From NCBI RefSeq assembly GCF_000423445.1, contig NZ_KE384019.1:1-64000 (forward strand): DNA of 64,000 bases. The letters are read 5' to 3'. The translations under genes were made by a program, and so were the position numbers. This document shows, one piece after another, positions 1 to 7,302 of this stretch. Each line of letters begins with the position of its first letter. The first letter of the stretch is position 1. The DNA is from Acidipropionibacterium thoenii DSM 20276. GTDB taxonomy: Bacteria; Actinomycetota; Actinomycetes; Propionibacteriales; Propionibacteriaceae. Below the pieces are notes generated by a model. The model was not told the origin of the DNA and searched no databases. It saw only the letters and a program-made list of their open reading frames with translations.

Positions 1-258
1 CGCTTTTTTTAGGAACTCGTTCTCCATCCGGGCCTCACGGAGATCCTTCCTCAACCGTTCGAGTTCGGCCGACTCGGCACTGGTGAGGTTCTCGGTTTCC
101 GGGTCCGGATTCTTCTTGCGATACTCCTTGACCCATACGCCGACAGTCTGAGCGACAAGATTGTATGATTCTGCTACGGCTTTGATGGTGCGATGCTTGT
201 CCACGACTTCAAGAACGACCTGGTTCTTGAACTCCGGACTGTACTTCGATCCTGGCAT
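1..258 (-). pseudogene. IS3-family transposase OrfA, cut by window edge
   Basis: This is the first 86 codons of an IS3-type OrfA, the DNA-binding half of an IS3 transposase. The ATG is at 258 (MPGSKYSPEFKNQVV) and the frame runs open to base 1. An N-terminal helix-turn-helix (residues ~8-50, with the VGVWVKEYR recognition region) is followed by a charged leucine-rich segment ending ENEFLKKA, as in OrfA proteins before the frameshift into OrfB. A run of seven A on the minus strand (4-10) lies at the usual position of the programmed -1 slip. OrfB, if present, lies left of the window, so I cannot say whether the element is intact. Confidence 0.85.
3..10 (-). promoter_or_regulatory. Slippery A7G run, probable -1 frameshift site
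   Basis: On the minus strand seven A residues followed by G lie at the end of the visible OrfA frame, giving zero-frame codons AAA AAA GCG. IS3-family elements make the OrfAB fusion by -1 slippage on A6-A7 runs at this place. The downstream stimulatory structure is outside the window. Confidence 0.6.
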
Positions 259-370
259 GATGTGATCCTACCCGATTCTCGAAACTATGACTTTCCTCAG
301 AAGTCCGGGAAGCTTCACTCAGTCCACCCAGCACAGAAGAAACTGAAACATCTACGCGTTGATGCCACGT

Positions 371-496
371 CTATGCAGGTGTCATTGCCGGTCGCGATGA
401 CTTGGTGGGCTCAGCGCAGTGCGCTGCCTCGTACTCGGCGGGTGGGGCGTTGCCGAGGCGGGTGTGCGGGCGGGCGCTGTTGTACCTGTCGATCCG
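371..496 (-). pseudogene. IS3-family OrfB C-terminal remnant
   Basis: Read on the minus strand from about 496, the frame gives RIDRYNSARPHTRLGNAPP then AEYEAAH and a stop at 371-373. This is the conserved end of IS3-family OrfB integrases: the YNxxRPHxxLGxxPPxE motif that follows the DDE core. Everything upstream, including the catalytic residues, is missing because the sequence changes abruptly to ISL3-type coding on the other strand at about 496. It cannot be the OrfB of the OrfA at 1-258, which reads leftward away from it, so it is a remnant of a second IS3 copy. Confidence 0.75.
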
Positions 497-1074
497 GGAT
501 CCGCACCGCCCTGGCGGACGCGCGGATCGCAGTCGACAAGTGGCATCTCGTCGCCCTCGCCAACCTCATGGTCACCCAGGTCCGTCAACGGATCACCCGG
601 CAACTGCACGGCCGCCGCGGCACCGCCACCGACAAAGTCTGGGCCAGCCGGCAACTGCTGCTCACCGGCTACGAGCACCTCACCGTCAAGCAAAAGGCCC
701 GGTTCAACGCCGCCCTCGCCGCCGAGGATCCGACCAACGAGATCGCCGCCGCGCATGCCGTCAAGGAACGCCTGCGCCTGCTGCTGGCCGAACACCAGCC
801 GCACCAGATCCGGCGCAGGCTGTACGACTTCTACGACGCCGCCGCCCGCGCCGACATGGAGGAAACCAGCCGCCTGGCGACCACGATCGACACCTGGTGG
901 CCAGCGGTGCTCGTCGCGCTCACCGAGGATGTGACCAACGCCCGCACCGAGGGCTTCAACCGGATCATCAAGCAAACCAAGCGTGTCGGATGCGGCTTCA
1001 CCAACATGGACAACTACCGAAGGCGCATCATGGTCCACATCGCCCTCACCCGAGGGCAGAGACCAGCAGCATGA
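496..1074 (+). pseudogene. ISL3-family transposase, 5'-truncated
   Basis: The frame from about 496 (GIRTALADARIAVDKWHLV) to the TGA at 1072-1074 matches the C-terminal half of ISL3-family DDE transposases. It has the 'ARIAVDKWHLVALAN' core region, a helical insertion and the terminal NARTEGFNRIIKQTKRVG block typical of these enzymes. The N-terminal zinc-binding and first catalytic regions are absent. The open frame continues upstream to 193, but that part is non-homologous and antisense to the IS3 tail, so there is no genuine start. It is a non-functional remnant unless expressed as a fusion. Confidence 0.8.
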
Positions 1075-1090
1075 AATCAGCACACGCCCC

Positions 1091-1108
1091 GCTCAAATGC
1101 GGAGAGCC
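1091..1108 (+). repeat. Probable right terminal inverted repeat of the ISL3 remnant
   Basis: GCTCAAATGCGGAGAGCC lies 17 bp after the transposase stop and ends in the GAGAGCC/GGCTCT-type terminus seen in ISL3-family elements. The left end is lost, so target duplication cannot be tested. Confidence 0.45.
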
Positions 1109-1280
1109 GATAATCCACGCTGGAGGCATCGACAAAGCCTTCGACACGTCGGGGCGCTTAGAATTGTGACAGAGTCGACGCGCCGTCGCTGTGCTTCGCG
1201 CAGTGGGGAACGGAGCGGACTCGCCGTTGCTACCCTGCGTGGCAGCGGACGAATTTCATCAGGCCACGGAGGGAACGAAG

Positions 1281-1496
1281 ATGCCTGAAAGATTCAACAT
1301 CGGTGACCACGTCGCGTGGAATTCGGAGGCGGGGCACGTCTCGGGCACGGTGACCAAGGTGCACACGAAGGATTTCGACTACAAGGGCCACACTCATCGT
1401 GCGTCGGAAGACGACCCGCAGTACGAGATCAAGAGCGACAAGACCGACCACATCGCCGCCCACAAAGGCAGCGTCCTGACTCTGGTCGATGAGTGA
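1281..1496 (+). CDS. DUF2945 (Tudor-like) small protein
   Basis: This 71-aa protein starts MPERFNIGDHVAWNSEAG and continues with GTVTKVHTKDFDYKG, the pattern of the DUF2945 / 'hypervirulence-associated TUDOR domain' family: a compact beta-barrel with GD(H)VxWxSxAGxVxG at the N-terminus. The family is widespread in bacteria with no proven biochemical role. The ATG at 1281 follows a GGAGGGAACGAAG ribosome-binding region. The stop overlaps the start of the DUF488 gene by 8 bp, so the two are probably co-translated. DUF2945 and DUF488 genes often travel together in accessory DNA, which I take as weak support for a stress-related role. Confidence 0.75.
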   Translation: MPERFNIGDHVAWNSEAGHVSGTVTKVHTKDFDYKGHTHRASEDDPQYEIKSDKTDHIAAHKGSVLTLVDE

Positions 1497-2025
1497 GCCT
1501 TTCTTCACGATCGGTCACTCGACGCGAGCGCTCGACGAGTTCCTCGAACTGCTGCGTGACAGCGGGGTCGAGCTGATCGTCGATGTCCGGAAGCTCCCGG
1601 GGTCGACGCGGTATCCGCAGTTCGACCAGGACGCGCTCGCGTCGTCGCTCGAGGCGGCGGGCATCGGATACCGACGCGCCGATGGCCTGACTGGTCGCCG
1701 CCCGGTGAGCCGGGACGTGCCGTTCGCGATCAACGGCTGGTGGGAGAACCGCAGCTTCCACAACTACGCCGACCACGCATTGTCCGAAGAGTTCAAACAG
1801 GCTTTGACAGAGCTGCGGGAGCAGGGGAGCGCACAGCGCGCGGCCGTGATGTGCTCGGAGGCGGTCTGGTGGCGGTGCCATCGGCGGATCATCGCCGATC
1901 ATCTCCTCGCCCACGACGATCAGGTGCACCACATCCTCGGCGTCGATCACGTCGATCCGGCGCAACTGAGCCGCGGCGCGGTCATCGGGCCCGACGGCAC
2001 GGTGACGTACCCGGCCGACGAATGA
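1489..2025 (+). CDS. DUF488 family protein
   Basis: The 178-aa product begins MSEPFFTIGHSTRALDEFL. The FTIGHSxR opening, a VDVRKLPGSTRYPQF segment and a C-terminal CSEAVWWRCHRRIIADHL motif (Cys ~121, Cys-His-Arg ~129-131) identify DUF488. The conserved CxE...CHR residues suggest a metal or thiol site, but no activity is firmly established for the family. Its length is normal, so the gene looks intact. The ATG lies inside the end of the DUF2945 gene (8-bp overlap), implying translational coupling. No terminator is obvious in the 128 bp before the convergent hsdR remnant. Confidence 0.8.
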   Translation: MSEPFFTIGHSTRALDEFLELLRDSGVELIVDVRKLPGSTRYPQFDQDALASSLEAAGIGYRRADGLTGRRPVSRDVPFAINGWWENRSFHNYADHALSEEFKQALTELREQGSAQRAAVMCSEAVWWRCHRRIIADHLLAHDDQVHHILGVDHVDPAQLSRGAVIGPDGTVTYPADE

Positions 2026-2153
2026 CCAATGCGCCATTCGCTTCCGCACCCCGACCAGGGCTCGAAGACGCCCCGCCGATTTGGATCGCCCCGGGTTTAG
2101 TGGAGGGCTGGTTGTGCCGTCTCGGCGGTTGCCGGGGCGGTGGTCGTGTCAGC

Positions 2154-2741
2154 CTACCCTGACACTCCGCCAGCGAACACTTCTGCCTGCTCCAGCACCA
2201 GCTCGATTGCCTTAGCCTCCGCATCAGGTGGGTAGTCGTACTTGGCGAGGATGCGGCGGACCTTGGAGCGCATCGCTGCCAGCACGGACTCCTTGAGGTT
2301 CCAGTCGATCGTTGCTGATTGCCTGACAGACTTCACGAGCTCTTGCGCGATCGCCTTGAGTGTCTCGTCGCCCAGCTCCATCACCGCAGAGTCGTTCTGC
2401 ACTACAGCGTCATAGAAAGCGACCTCGTCTTCGCGCAGCCCGAGCTCCTCGTGCCGCTTCTGAGCGTCTCGCATCTGCTTCGCGAGCTTGACCAGCTCGG
2501 CGATGATTTCAGCGGTCGTCAACGACCGGTTCGTATAGCGGTTCACGGCCTCATCGAGCATCTCCGAGTACTTGCGCCCCTGGACGACGTTCGTTCGCTG
2601 CACCGTACGGATCTGGTCGCTCAGGAGACGCCGCAGCAGCCCCAGCTGAAGGTTTGGCTTGTCCTTCTCCGCAAGCGAATCGAGGAACTCATCGCTGAGG
2701 ATCGAGATCTCAGGCGTCTCGATCCCGGCGAGCTTGTACAC
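2154..2741 (-). pseudogene. hsdR: Type I restriction enzyme HsdR, C-terminal remnant
   Basis: The 195-aa frame starting near VYKLAGIETPEISILSDEF and ending in LVLEQAEVFA corresponds to the C-terminal helical domain (DUF3387/EcoEI_R_C type) of type I restriction subunits. This domain docks the motor subunit onto HsdM/HsdS. The nuclease and helicase motor domains (roughly the first 700-800 residues) are missing. Homology stops sharply at 2744-2750, where a VOC-fold tail begins on the opposite strand. There is no hsdM or hsdS nearby, so this is a non-functional relic. The in-frame ATG at 2741 is internal and not a real start. Confidence 0.8.
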
Positions 2742-2744
2742 GTC

Positions 2745-2962
2745 GACGAGGGGTCAACTTTCAGATCAGCGTCCCTGAGATCGAGCCCATCGTGGATTCC
2801 CTCCGGCATGCAGGTGTGGCTCTCTTCATGGAGCCGGAGACGAAGTGGTACCGCGTCAGTGACACCGAGGAAGCGGGTGTCCGCCAGTTCCTCGTGACTG
2901 ATCCGGATGGGTACCTGATTCGGTTCCAGAGTTCGATCGGACGGCGTGAACCCGCGGACTGA
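2745..2962 (+). pseudogene. VOC-superfamily (glyoxalase/bleomycin-resistance) C-terminal remnant
   Basis: From about 2750 the plus strand reads GVNFQISVPEIEPIVDSL, then FLVTDPDGYLIRFQSSIG and a TGA at 2960-2962. This is the second beta-alpha-beta-beta-beta module of a VOC-fold protein, with the DPDGYLIRF strand that carries the C-terminal metal ligand region. About 70 residues remain of a normal ~120, and the N-terminal module is gone. It abuts the hsdR relic head-to-head at 2744-2750, so one deletion or recombination event probably truncated both. The 12 bp from 2958 (ACTGATAGGCGT) recur exactly after the GNAT gene at 8081. Confidence 0.7.
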
Positions 2963-3317
2963 TAGGCGTGCGCTGTGCGACATCCCCGGACCACACCGCT
3001 AACGGTGACGTAACCCGATGGAGTTTGGGTTCTGAATCTAACCTCTGGCGTGGGACGGCGCCGGGAGCGTCCAGATCCAGCGGTGCCTGCGGGCGCTCTT
3101 CGACACGCTCGCCGGGCCGTGCGAGCTCCAGCAGCGAGCGGCCTGCTCGAGCGCCGCGTGGCGCTTCACCGTGGGCTCGAGCGCTGGTGACACGATCCGC
3201 TCGACCGCAGGCTGGCCGGTTGCGCGGATCCGCAGTGCCTGGGCCGGGCGCGGGGCACAGCGGCGCGCACCGAGCAGGCCCCCGGGCTCGAGGCTCCGCC
3301 GGCCTGAGCGCGGCGGC
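2963..3317. other. Gene-poor stretch, no gene recognised
   Basis: Apart from the dyad repeat at 3001-3051, I recognise nothing here. From about 3060 the base composition jumps to very high GC, like the following mug-ohyA block. A plus-strand frame around 3075-3200 has coding-like codon use but matches no family I know and has no start, so it may be a fragment of a lost gene. Confidence 0.4.
3001..3051 (-). repeat. Dyad repeat, copy C (divergent, inverted orientation)
   Basis: Read on the minus strand from 3051, this begins ACGCCAGAGGTTAGATTC, which aligns with copy B at 8095 (ACGCCAGAGGTTGATAC) and copy A at 6934. One base is inserted after the first 12 matching bases, then GAACC and AACTC blocks align. 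An internal inverted repeat AACCC/GGGTT is present. It sits between the VOC remnant and the GC-rich mug-ohyA block. Confidence 0.6.
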
Positions 3318-4043
3318 TCAGCCCCGCAGGGAGGCGGGCGGGGCGCCGGTGGCGGCCCACACCTCCCGCCACTTCTGCGCCAGCGTCGCGGCAGTCTCAT
3401 GGGCGTTGAGCCCGCTGGGGTTGGGCAGCGCCCACAGGGTCACCCCGTCCGGCCACCCGGGCACCCACGGCGCCCCGGACTCATCGGCCGCCGGCTGCAC
3501 CCCGAGCACCGCACCGGGACGGTCGAAGGCCTGACGGAATGCGGTGATGCCCACCACCGCGACGGCGCAGGGCCGCAGCACCGCGGCGCGCTGGATCAGG
3601 CGCCGCCCGCCCGCGCGCAGCTCTGCGCGGGTCAGCTGGGCGGCGCGCGCCGTGGTCCGACCCACGAGGTTGGCGATCCCGATCCCGCGCTCGGCCAGCA
3701 GCCGCTCGTCGTCCGGGCTCAGCCCCCGCGAGGCATCGACGGTACGGGGGAGAATGCCGGCCGCGGCGAGCGAGGGCCAGAAGCGGTTGCCCGGGCGCGC
3801 GAACGGGGCGTTGACCGCGGTCGTCCACGGGCTCGGGTTGATGCCCACGATGAGCAGGCGCACCAGGCCCGCGGACTCGGCATCGCCGGGCAGCGGCAGC
3901 ACGTCGTCGCGAGCCGGGCCCTCCGCCGCCGCGGCGAGCTGGGCCGGCGTGGGCCGCGCACCGGCCAGCGGCGAGGGCCAGCGCCAGGGCCGCCAGGCGG
4001 CGGGCAGCCGGGATTCGGAGCCGAGGGGAGCGGTGGGCGACAT
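3318..4043 (-). CDS. mug: Mug/TDG-type mismatch-specific uracil-DNA glycosylase
   Basis: The 241-aa protein excises uracil or thymine mispaired with guanine. Key motifs are LLIVGINPSPWTTAVNAPFA, with the catalytic GINPS/GxNPG loop and Asn at ~99, then GNRFWPSLAAAGILPR, GIGIANLVGRTTARA and the second active-site loop LPNPSGLNAH near residue 210. These are diagnostic of the Mug branch of the UDG superfamily. An N-terminal ~60-residue low-complexity extension is unusual for the family. The ATG at 4043 has no Shine-Dalgarno, but a TAGGCT box ends 6 nt upstream, suggesting a leaderless mRNA. The gene lies downstream of ohyA, separated by a strong hairpin. Codon use is extremely GC3-rich compared with the genes after 7000. 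Confidence 0.85.
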   Translation of the reverse strand: MSPTAPLGSESRLPAAWRPWRWPSPLAGARPTPAQLAAAAEGPARDDVLPLPGDAESAGLVRLLIVGINPSPWTTAVNAPFARPGNRFWPSLAAAGILPRTVDASRGLSPDDERLLAERGIGIANLVGRTTARAAQLTRAELRAGGRRLIQRAAVLRPCAVAVVGITAFRQAFDRPGAVLGVQPAADESGAPWVPGWPDGVTLWALPNPSGLNAHETAATLAQKWREVWAATGAPPASLRG

Positions 4044-4056
4044 GGGACCAGCCTAG

Positions 4057-4086
4057 GTGCGCCTCGGGACCGGGCCCGAGGCGCAC
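4057..4086 (-). terminator. Hairpin between ohyA and mug
   Basis: GTGCGCCTCGGG and CCCGAGGCGCAC form a perfect 12-bp stem with a 6-nt loop, 15 bp after the ohyA stop. There is no U-tract, as is common in high-GC actinobacteria. It should end ohyA transcription before the mug promoter. Confidence 0.65.
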
Positions 4087-4100
4087 CCGCGGCGGGGGGC

Positions 4101-5858
4101 TCAGATGAGGCTGTGCTCCTCGAGGAGCTGGCCGATCTCGCCGTGCTCGAGCCTGCCGCGCAGGTAGCCGCGCAGCGCGGCCGGGCCGGGCATCTCCACC
4201 TTCTTGCCGTCGCGCATGCGCGCCGAGGCCTCGAGCAGGTCGCGCACATCGTACGTGGAGCCCCAGGTCTCCGGCACCCCGCGCTCCACGTCGAGGAGTT
4301 CGTAGACGGCCTCCATACCGGTGCGCACCGAGTACTCGGTCGTGAAGATCGTGTCGCGGCCGGTCTCCGCGAACTGCCCGAGGAACGCGAAGTTCGCCGC
4401 CCCCTCCGGCACGACCTGCGGCCGGTCACCCGCGCGGCGGGGCATGAAGAAGCTCGTCACGTAGGGCATCATGACCGGCACGCACCGGGCGCCGGTCGCC
4501 GCGAGCCCGGGGATCTCCTCGACGGGCACGCCCAGGTGGTAGAGCCATTCCTGGGTGATCTCCTCGCCGGTGCACTGCGCCAGGGGCTTCTTCACGTAGT
4601 CGCCGTCGACGTCGACGAACAGTCCGTAGACCCAGACGACGATCTGATCCTTCGGCTGCTTCTTGAAGTGCGGCTGGCGATTGACCGTCCAACTCAGCAG
4701 CCAGGAGGAGTCCTCGGCGGTGACGATGCCGCCGGTGACCACGCGGCCGCTGAACGGATCGCGCTGGGCGATGCGCTCGATGTAGGCGGGGATGCGCTCA
4801 TCAAGCGTCGTGACGGTGGCCGATTCCCACTTCGTCTCCTCGATCGAGGAGCAGAAGACCTCCGGGCGCCCGAACGCCGTGTCCTTCTTCGCGATGCGCT
4901 TCCACAGGTCCCAGGCCGGGGCCGGGCCCTCGTTGAGGGCGGCGGGCGTGTGGTGGTCGCCGTCATCGGAGTTGTCCACGAGCGAGCCGATCGTCATGAG
5001 CGCGAGGTCGTGCGCGCCGAGCTCGATGGTCTCCTCGGCGCCGTCGCGGCGGCAGCGGATCGCGGTGGCGCGGATCTCGCCGTTGCGGTGGGCGAAGTCC
5101 ACATCGAGGACCTCGGTGCCGGAGCGGAAGACGACGCCGTGCTCGGTGAGGTAGTGCATGAGCGGCAGGACGAAGGACTCGTACTGGTTGTACTTCGTGA
5201 ACTTCAGCGCCGTGAAGTCGGGCAGCCCGCCGATGTGGTGGATGAAGCGGTGGAGGTAGAGCTTGAACTCGAGCGCGGAGTGCCACTCCTCGAAGGCGAA
5301 CATCGTCCGCCAGTACATCCAGAACGGCGAGTCGAGGAACTCGCGGCCCATCACCTCGTCGATGCGCTTGCCCTCCATCTCGGAGCGCTCGGCGAGGAAG
5401 ATCTTCAACAGGTCCTTCTGCGCCCGCTTCGGCAGGTCGAAGCGGCCCTCGTGGCCGGCGTCCTCGCCCCGGCGCACGGTGGCGCGGCGCAGCGAGTAGT
5501 TGGGGTCGTCCTTGTTGAGCCAGTAGAACTCGTCGAGCACGGAGGCGTCCTCGAGCTCCAGGGAGGGGATGGAGCGCATCATGTCCCACAGGCACTCCAT
5601 GTGGTTCTCCAGCTCCCGGCCGCCGCGGATGACGAAGCCCTTCTCCGGGACGTCGAGGCCGTCGAGCGCACCGCCGGCTATCCCGCCCTTCTCGAGGATC
5701 GTGACGTTGGCGCCGGGGACCCCGGCGTCGCGGATGAGGAAGACGGCCGCCGCGAGCCCAGCCAGCCCGCTGCCGACGATGTAGGCCTTCGTCTCCTGGG
5801 CGTGCCGCGCGGGGCGGGGGCGCGCGAATGCCTCGTAGTTGCCTGCCGTGTGTTCCAT
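4101..5858 (-). CDS. ohyA: Oleate hydratase (FAD-dependent fatty acid double-bond hydratase)
   Basis: The 585-aa enzyme adds water to the cis-9 double bond of unsaturated fatty acids (oleate to 10-hydroxystearate), a detoxification reaction at the membrane. An FAD dinucleotide-binding motif GSGLAGLAAAVF lies at residues 29-40. The FVIRGGRELENHMECLWD segment at ~76-92 holds the conserved catalytic Glu (E82) of the family. The long C-terminal region is collinear with 'myosin-cross-reactive antigen' proteins, and the length is normal. The start MEHTAGNYEAFARP fits the family start. It is transcribed divergently from a TetR gene, 87 bp away, with an inverted repeat between them. High GC3 and the island context suggest acquisition from another actinobacterium. 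Confidence 0.93.
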   Translation of the reverse strand: MEHTAGNYEAFARPRPARHAQETKAYIVGSGLAGLAAAVFLIRDAGVPGANVTILEKGGIAGGALDGLDVPEKGFVIRGGRELENHMECLWDMMRSIPSLELEDASVLDEFYWLNKDDPNYSLRRATVRRGEDAGHEGRFDLPKRAQKDLLKIFLAERSEMEGKRIDEVMGREFLDSPFWMYWRTMFAFEEWHSALEFKLYLHRFIHHIGGLPDFTALKFTKYNQYESFVLPLMHYLTEHGVVFRSGTEVLDVDFAHRNGEIRATAIRCRRDGAEETIELGAHDLALMTIGSLVDNSDDGDHHTPAALNEGPAPAWDLWKRIAKKDTAFGRPEVFCSSIEETKWESATVTTLDERIPAYIERIAQRDPFSGRVVTGGIVTAEDSSWLLSWTVNRQPHFKKQPKDQIVVWVYGLFVDVDGDYVKKPLAQCTGEEITQEWLYHLGVPVEEIPGLAATGARCVPVMMPYVTSFFMPRRAGDRPQVVPEGAANFAFLGQFAETGRDTIFTTEYSVRTGMEAVYELLDVERGVPETWGSTYDVRDLLEASARMRDGKKVEMPGPAALRGYLRGRLEHGEIGQLLEEHSLI

Positions 5859-5907
5859 GGTCCGTCCTTCCCGACGCGTGCCGGACGGCGGTCATCCGGC
5901 CTCGTAA

Positions 5908-5939
5908 TTGAGTGTACTCAATAATGAGTCGACTACAAT
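5908..5939 (+). promoter_or_regulatory. ohyA-tetR intergenic operator and tetR -10 box
   Basis: TTGAGTGTACTCAA (5908-5921) has perfect TTGAGT/ACTCAA arms around a 2-bp centre, followed by AGTCGACT (5928-5935). TACAAT at 5934-5939 is a good -10, six nt before the tetR ATG at 5946, so tetR is probably leaderless. The dyad would be bound by the TetR product to repress both genes; fatty acid as inducer is inferred. Confidence 0.6.
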
Positions 5940-5945
5940 CGCGGT

Positions 5946-6593
5946 ATGAGGACTCAAGATGCCATGCGGCACGGGCAAGCGGCGGTGCCGGGCAGGCGCG
6001 AGCGGGCCAAGGCGGACAAGCGCGCCCGCATCCTCGCCGCGGCGCGCGCGCTGTTCGAGGAGCGCGGGTTCGAGCGGACCTCGATGAGCGAGGTCGCGCG
6101 CGCCGCGGATGTGGCGCAGGGGACCGTCTTCCAGTACGCGGCCACGAAGGCGGAGCTGCTCATGATGGTCGCCGAGGCGCTCTGGGGCGCCCACGAGCAG
6201 GCGAACACGGCCCCGCCGCGCTCCGCGCCGGCGGCGGGGGAGCCCGCGGCCCAGATCGCGGCCCTTATCTCGCCGTTCGTCGTCGCGATGCGCCGCTGGC
6301 CCGAGCCCACGACGTGGGTCGCCCGCGAGATCCTCTTCGGTGCGGATATGCCGCACCGCCAGCGGGTCCTCGGCCGCGTCGAGGGGCTCGAGGAGCAGAT
6401 CGCCGCGCGCCTGCGCCACGACCGGGCCGGCGCCCCCGGCGCGGCTGCGGCAACCGGCGCCCGGCTCATCGTCACCGGGGTGCTCGCCGAGCTCAACCGC
6501 TCCCGGCAGGGGCGCATCGACGGCGAGGACGTCGATCTGGTGCTCCGCCGGCTCATCGACCTCGTGGTGGCGGGGGCGGGCGCCGCCCGGTGA
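5946..6593 (+). CDS. TetR/AcrR-family regulator, probable ohyA repressor
   Basis: The 215-aa protein has a TetR N-terminal helix-turn-helix at residues ~22-68 (KRARILAAARALFEERGFER, then SMSEVARAADVAQGTVFQY). The divergent C-terminal ligand domain is rich in Ala and Arg. It is transcribed away from ohyA with a shared operator-like dyad, so control of ohyA by a fatty acid or acyl-CoA ligand is the obvious hypothesis. The ATG at 5946 lies 6 nt after a TACAAT box with no Shine-Dalgarno. The alternative ATG at 5964 is possible. Codon use matches ohyA and mug, placing it in the same imported block. Confidence 0.85.
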   Translation: MRTQDAMRHGQAAVPGRRERAKADKRARILAAARALFEERGFERTSMSEVARAADVAQGTVFQYAATKAELLMMVAEALWGAHEQANTAPPRSAPAAGEPAAQIAALISPFVVAMRRWPEPTTWVAREILFGADMPHRQRVLGRVEGLEEQIAARLRHDRAGAPGAAAATGARLIVTGVLAELNRSRQGRIDGEDVDLVLRRLIDLVVAGAGAAR

Positions 6594-6751
6594 CCCGGAA
6601 GCCGTCCGGGCCGTTCGGGCCGCCGCTGGCACCGGCCGGCGCCGCCGCGATTGCCCACCGCGCGGCCGGCAGGCGCGTGCCCGCCACGGTCGTGTAGGGC
6701 CCCACGGTCAGGTCCTCGCCCAGCAGGGCGGGGGCGATGGCGCCATCGGAG
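6594..6751. other. Unassigned GC-rich fragment
   Basis: On the minus strand a frame with coding-like GC3 (DGAIAPALLGEDLTVGPYTT and onward) runs from the recombinase breakpoint to the end of tetR. I do not recognise it; it could be the tail of another truncated gene or a shadow of high GC. Confidence 0.25.
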
Positions 6752-6922
6752 AACTCCACTGCCGGAGATGTCGTTGTCCTCGTAGACCCCTGCTGGAGTC
6801 CATCCTCTAGCCTTGATGAGCGCCTCGGCGTCCTCCCTGTGGCGGTCCACACCCAGGCGACGGTTCTCGCGATCCTGAGAGATCCGCAGGTAGACGGCGG
6901 CCCGCCGAGGCTCAGCACTCAT
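6752..6922 (-). pseudogene. Large serine recombinase, N-terminal remnant
   Basis: Starting at ATG 6922 (MSAEPRRAAVYLRISQDREN) the frame encodes the first ~57 residues of a serine recombinase catalytic domain. It has the VYLRISQD strand with the nucleophilic serine, the RLGVDRHREDAEALIKARGW segment and YEDNDISGSG. This is the large (phiC31/TP901-type) class used by actinophages and integrative elements. Homology ends abruptly at about 6752, leaving no DNA-binding domain, so it is inactive. A longer TTG start at 6940 is less likely. The start lies 11 bp from dyad repeat A; the attachment site of such integrases normally lies beside the gene. Confidence 0.75.
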
Positions 6923-6932
6923 GGAGCCAATG

Positions 6933-6984
6933 GACGTCAAAGGTTATTCGGCTACGGAACGTGGTCGAGTTCCGGTTTAACGTC
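6933..6984 (+). repeat. Dyad repeat, copy A
   Basis: This 52-bp sequence matches copy B (8094-8145) at 37 of 52 positions without gaps. An inner stem CGGAAC/GTTCCG and an outer stem GTTA/TAAC are present. The outer pair at repeat positions 14 and 46 is A-T here and G-C in copy B, a compensatory change. It lies between the recombinase fragment and the higBA promoter and is in direct orientation with copy B. Confidence 0.7.
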
Positions 6985-7014
6985 TAGCGTTATTGACGCT
7001 CCGCGTTATAAAGT
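6978..7014 (+). promoter_or_regulatory. higBA promoter and probable HigA operator
   Basis: TAACG-tctag-CGTTA (6978-6992) is an inverted repeat, and GCGTTAT occurs twice (6987 and 7003). TAAAGT at 7009-7014 is a fair -10, six nt before the higB GTG, implying a leaderless transcript. HigA normally represses its own operon by binding such dyads. Confidence 0.5.
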
Positions 7015-7020
7015 GGTCAC

Positions 7021-7302
7021 GTGATCAGATCGTTCGGCAGCACGGACACCGAGCGCATCTGGCATGAGCAGTACGTCAAGCGCGTCGATCGCACCGTGCA
7101 GCGGTCTACTCTGCGGAAGCTCGAGCTGATCCACGCGGCAAAGGACGTCGAGGATCTCCGGATCCCGCCGGGGAATCGGCTGGAGCGGCTCACCGGTGAC
7201 CGTCGTGGCCAGCACAGCATCCGTGTCAACGCAAAATGGCGTCTCTGCTTCGTCTGGAGAGATGGAGGTGCGGACAATGTCGAACTCGTCGACTACCACT
7301 GA
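7021..7302 (+). CDS. higB: HigB-type toxin (RelE superfamily mRNA interferase)
   Basis: This 93-aa protein begins MIRSFGSTDTERIWHE and ends NVELVDYH, the layout of HigB/RelE-family killers of the plasmid-maintenance type. The RLERLTGDRRGQHSIRVNAK region and WRLCFVW strand contain the basic and aromatic residues used for ribosome-dependent mRNA cleavage. The GTG start at 7021 follows a TAAAGT box by 6 nt. The toxin precedes the antitoxin, which is the hallmark of higBA, and overlaps higA by 26 bp. Both genes appear intact. Confidence 0.9.
   Translation: MIRSFGSTDTERIWHEQYVKRVDRTVQRSTLRKLELIHAAKDVEDLRIPPGNRLERLTGDRRGQHSIRVNAKWRLCFVWRDGGADNVELVDYH

Noticed and set aside
193-495. N-terminal part of an open frame continuing into the ISL3 transposase
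   Set aside because: It is antisense to the IS3 OrfA start and OrfB tail, matches no transposase, and has no start signal; only the part from ~496 is homologous.
2080-2115. GGATCGCCCCGGGTTTAGTGG, resembling the end of an actinobacterial IS3-type element
   Set aside because: I saw no matching opposite end or transposase beside it in this window, so I do not call it an IS terminus.
3171-5924. 917-codon open frame on the plus strand
   Set aside because: It is fully antisense to mug and ohyA, Arg/Gly/His-rich, and arises from high GC3 on the coding strand.
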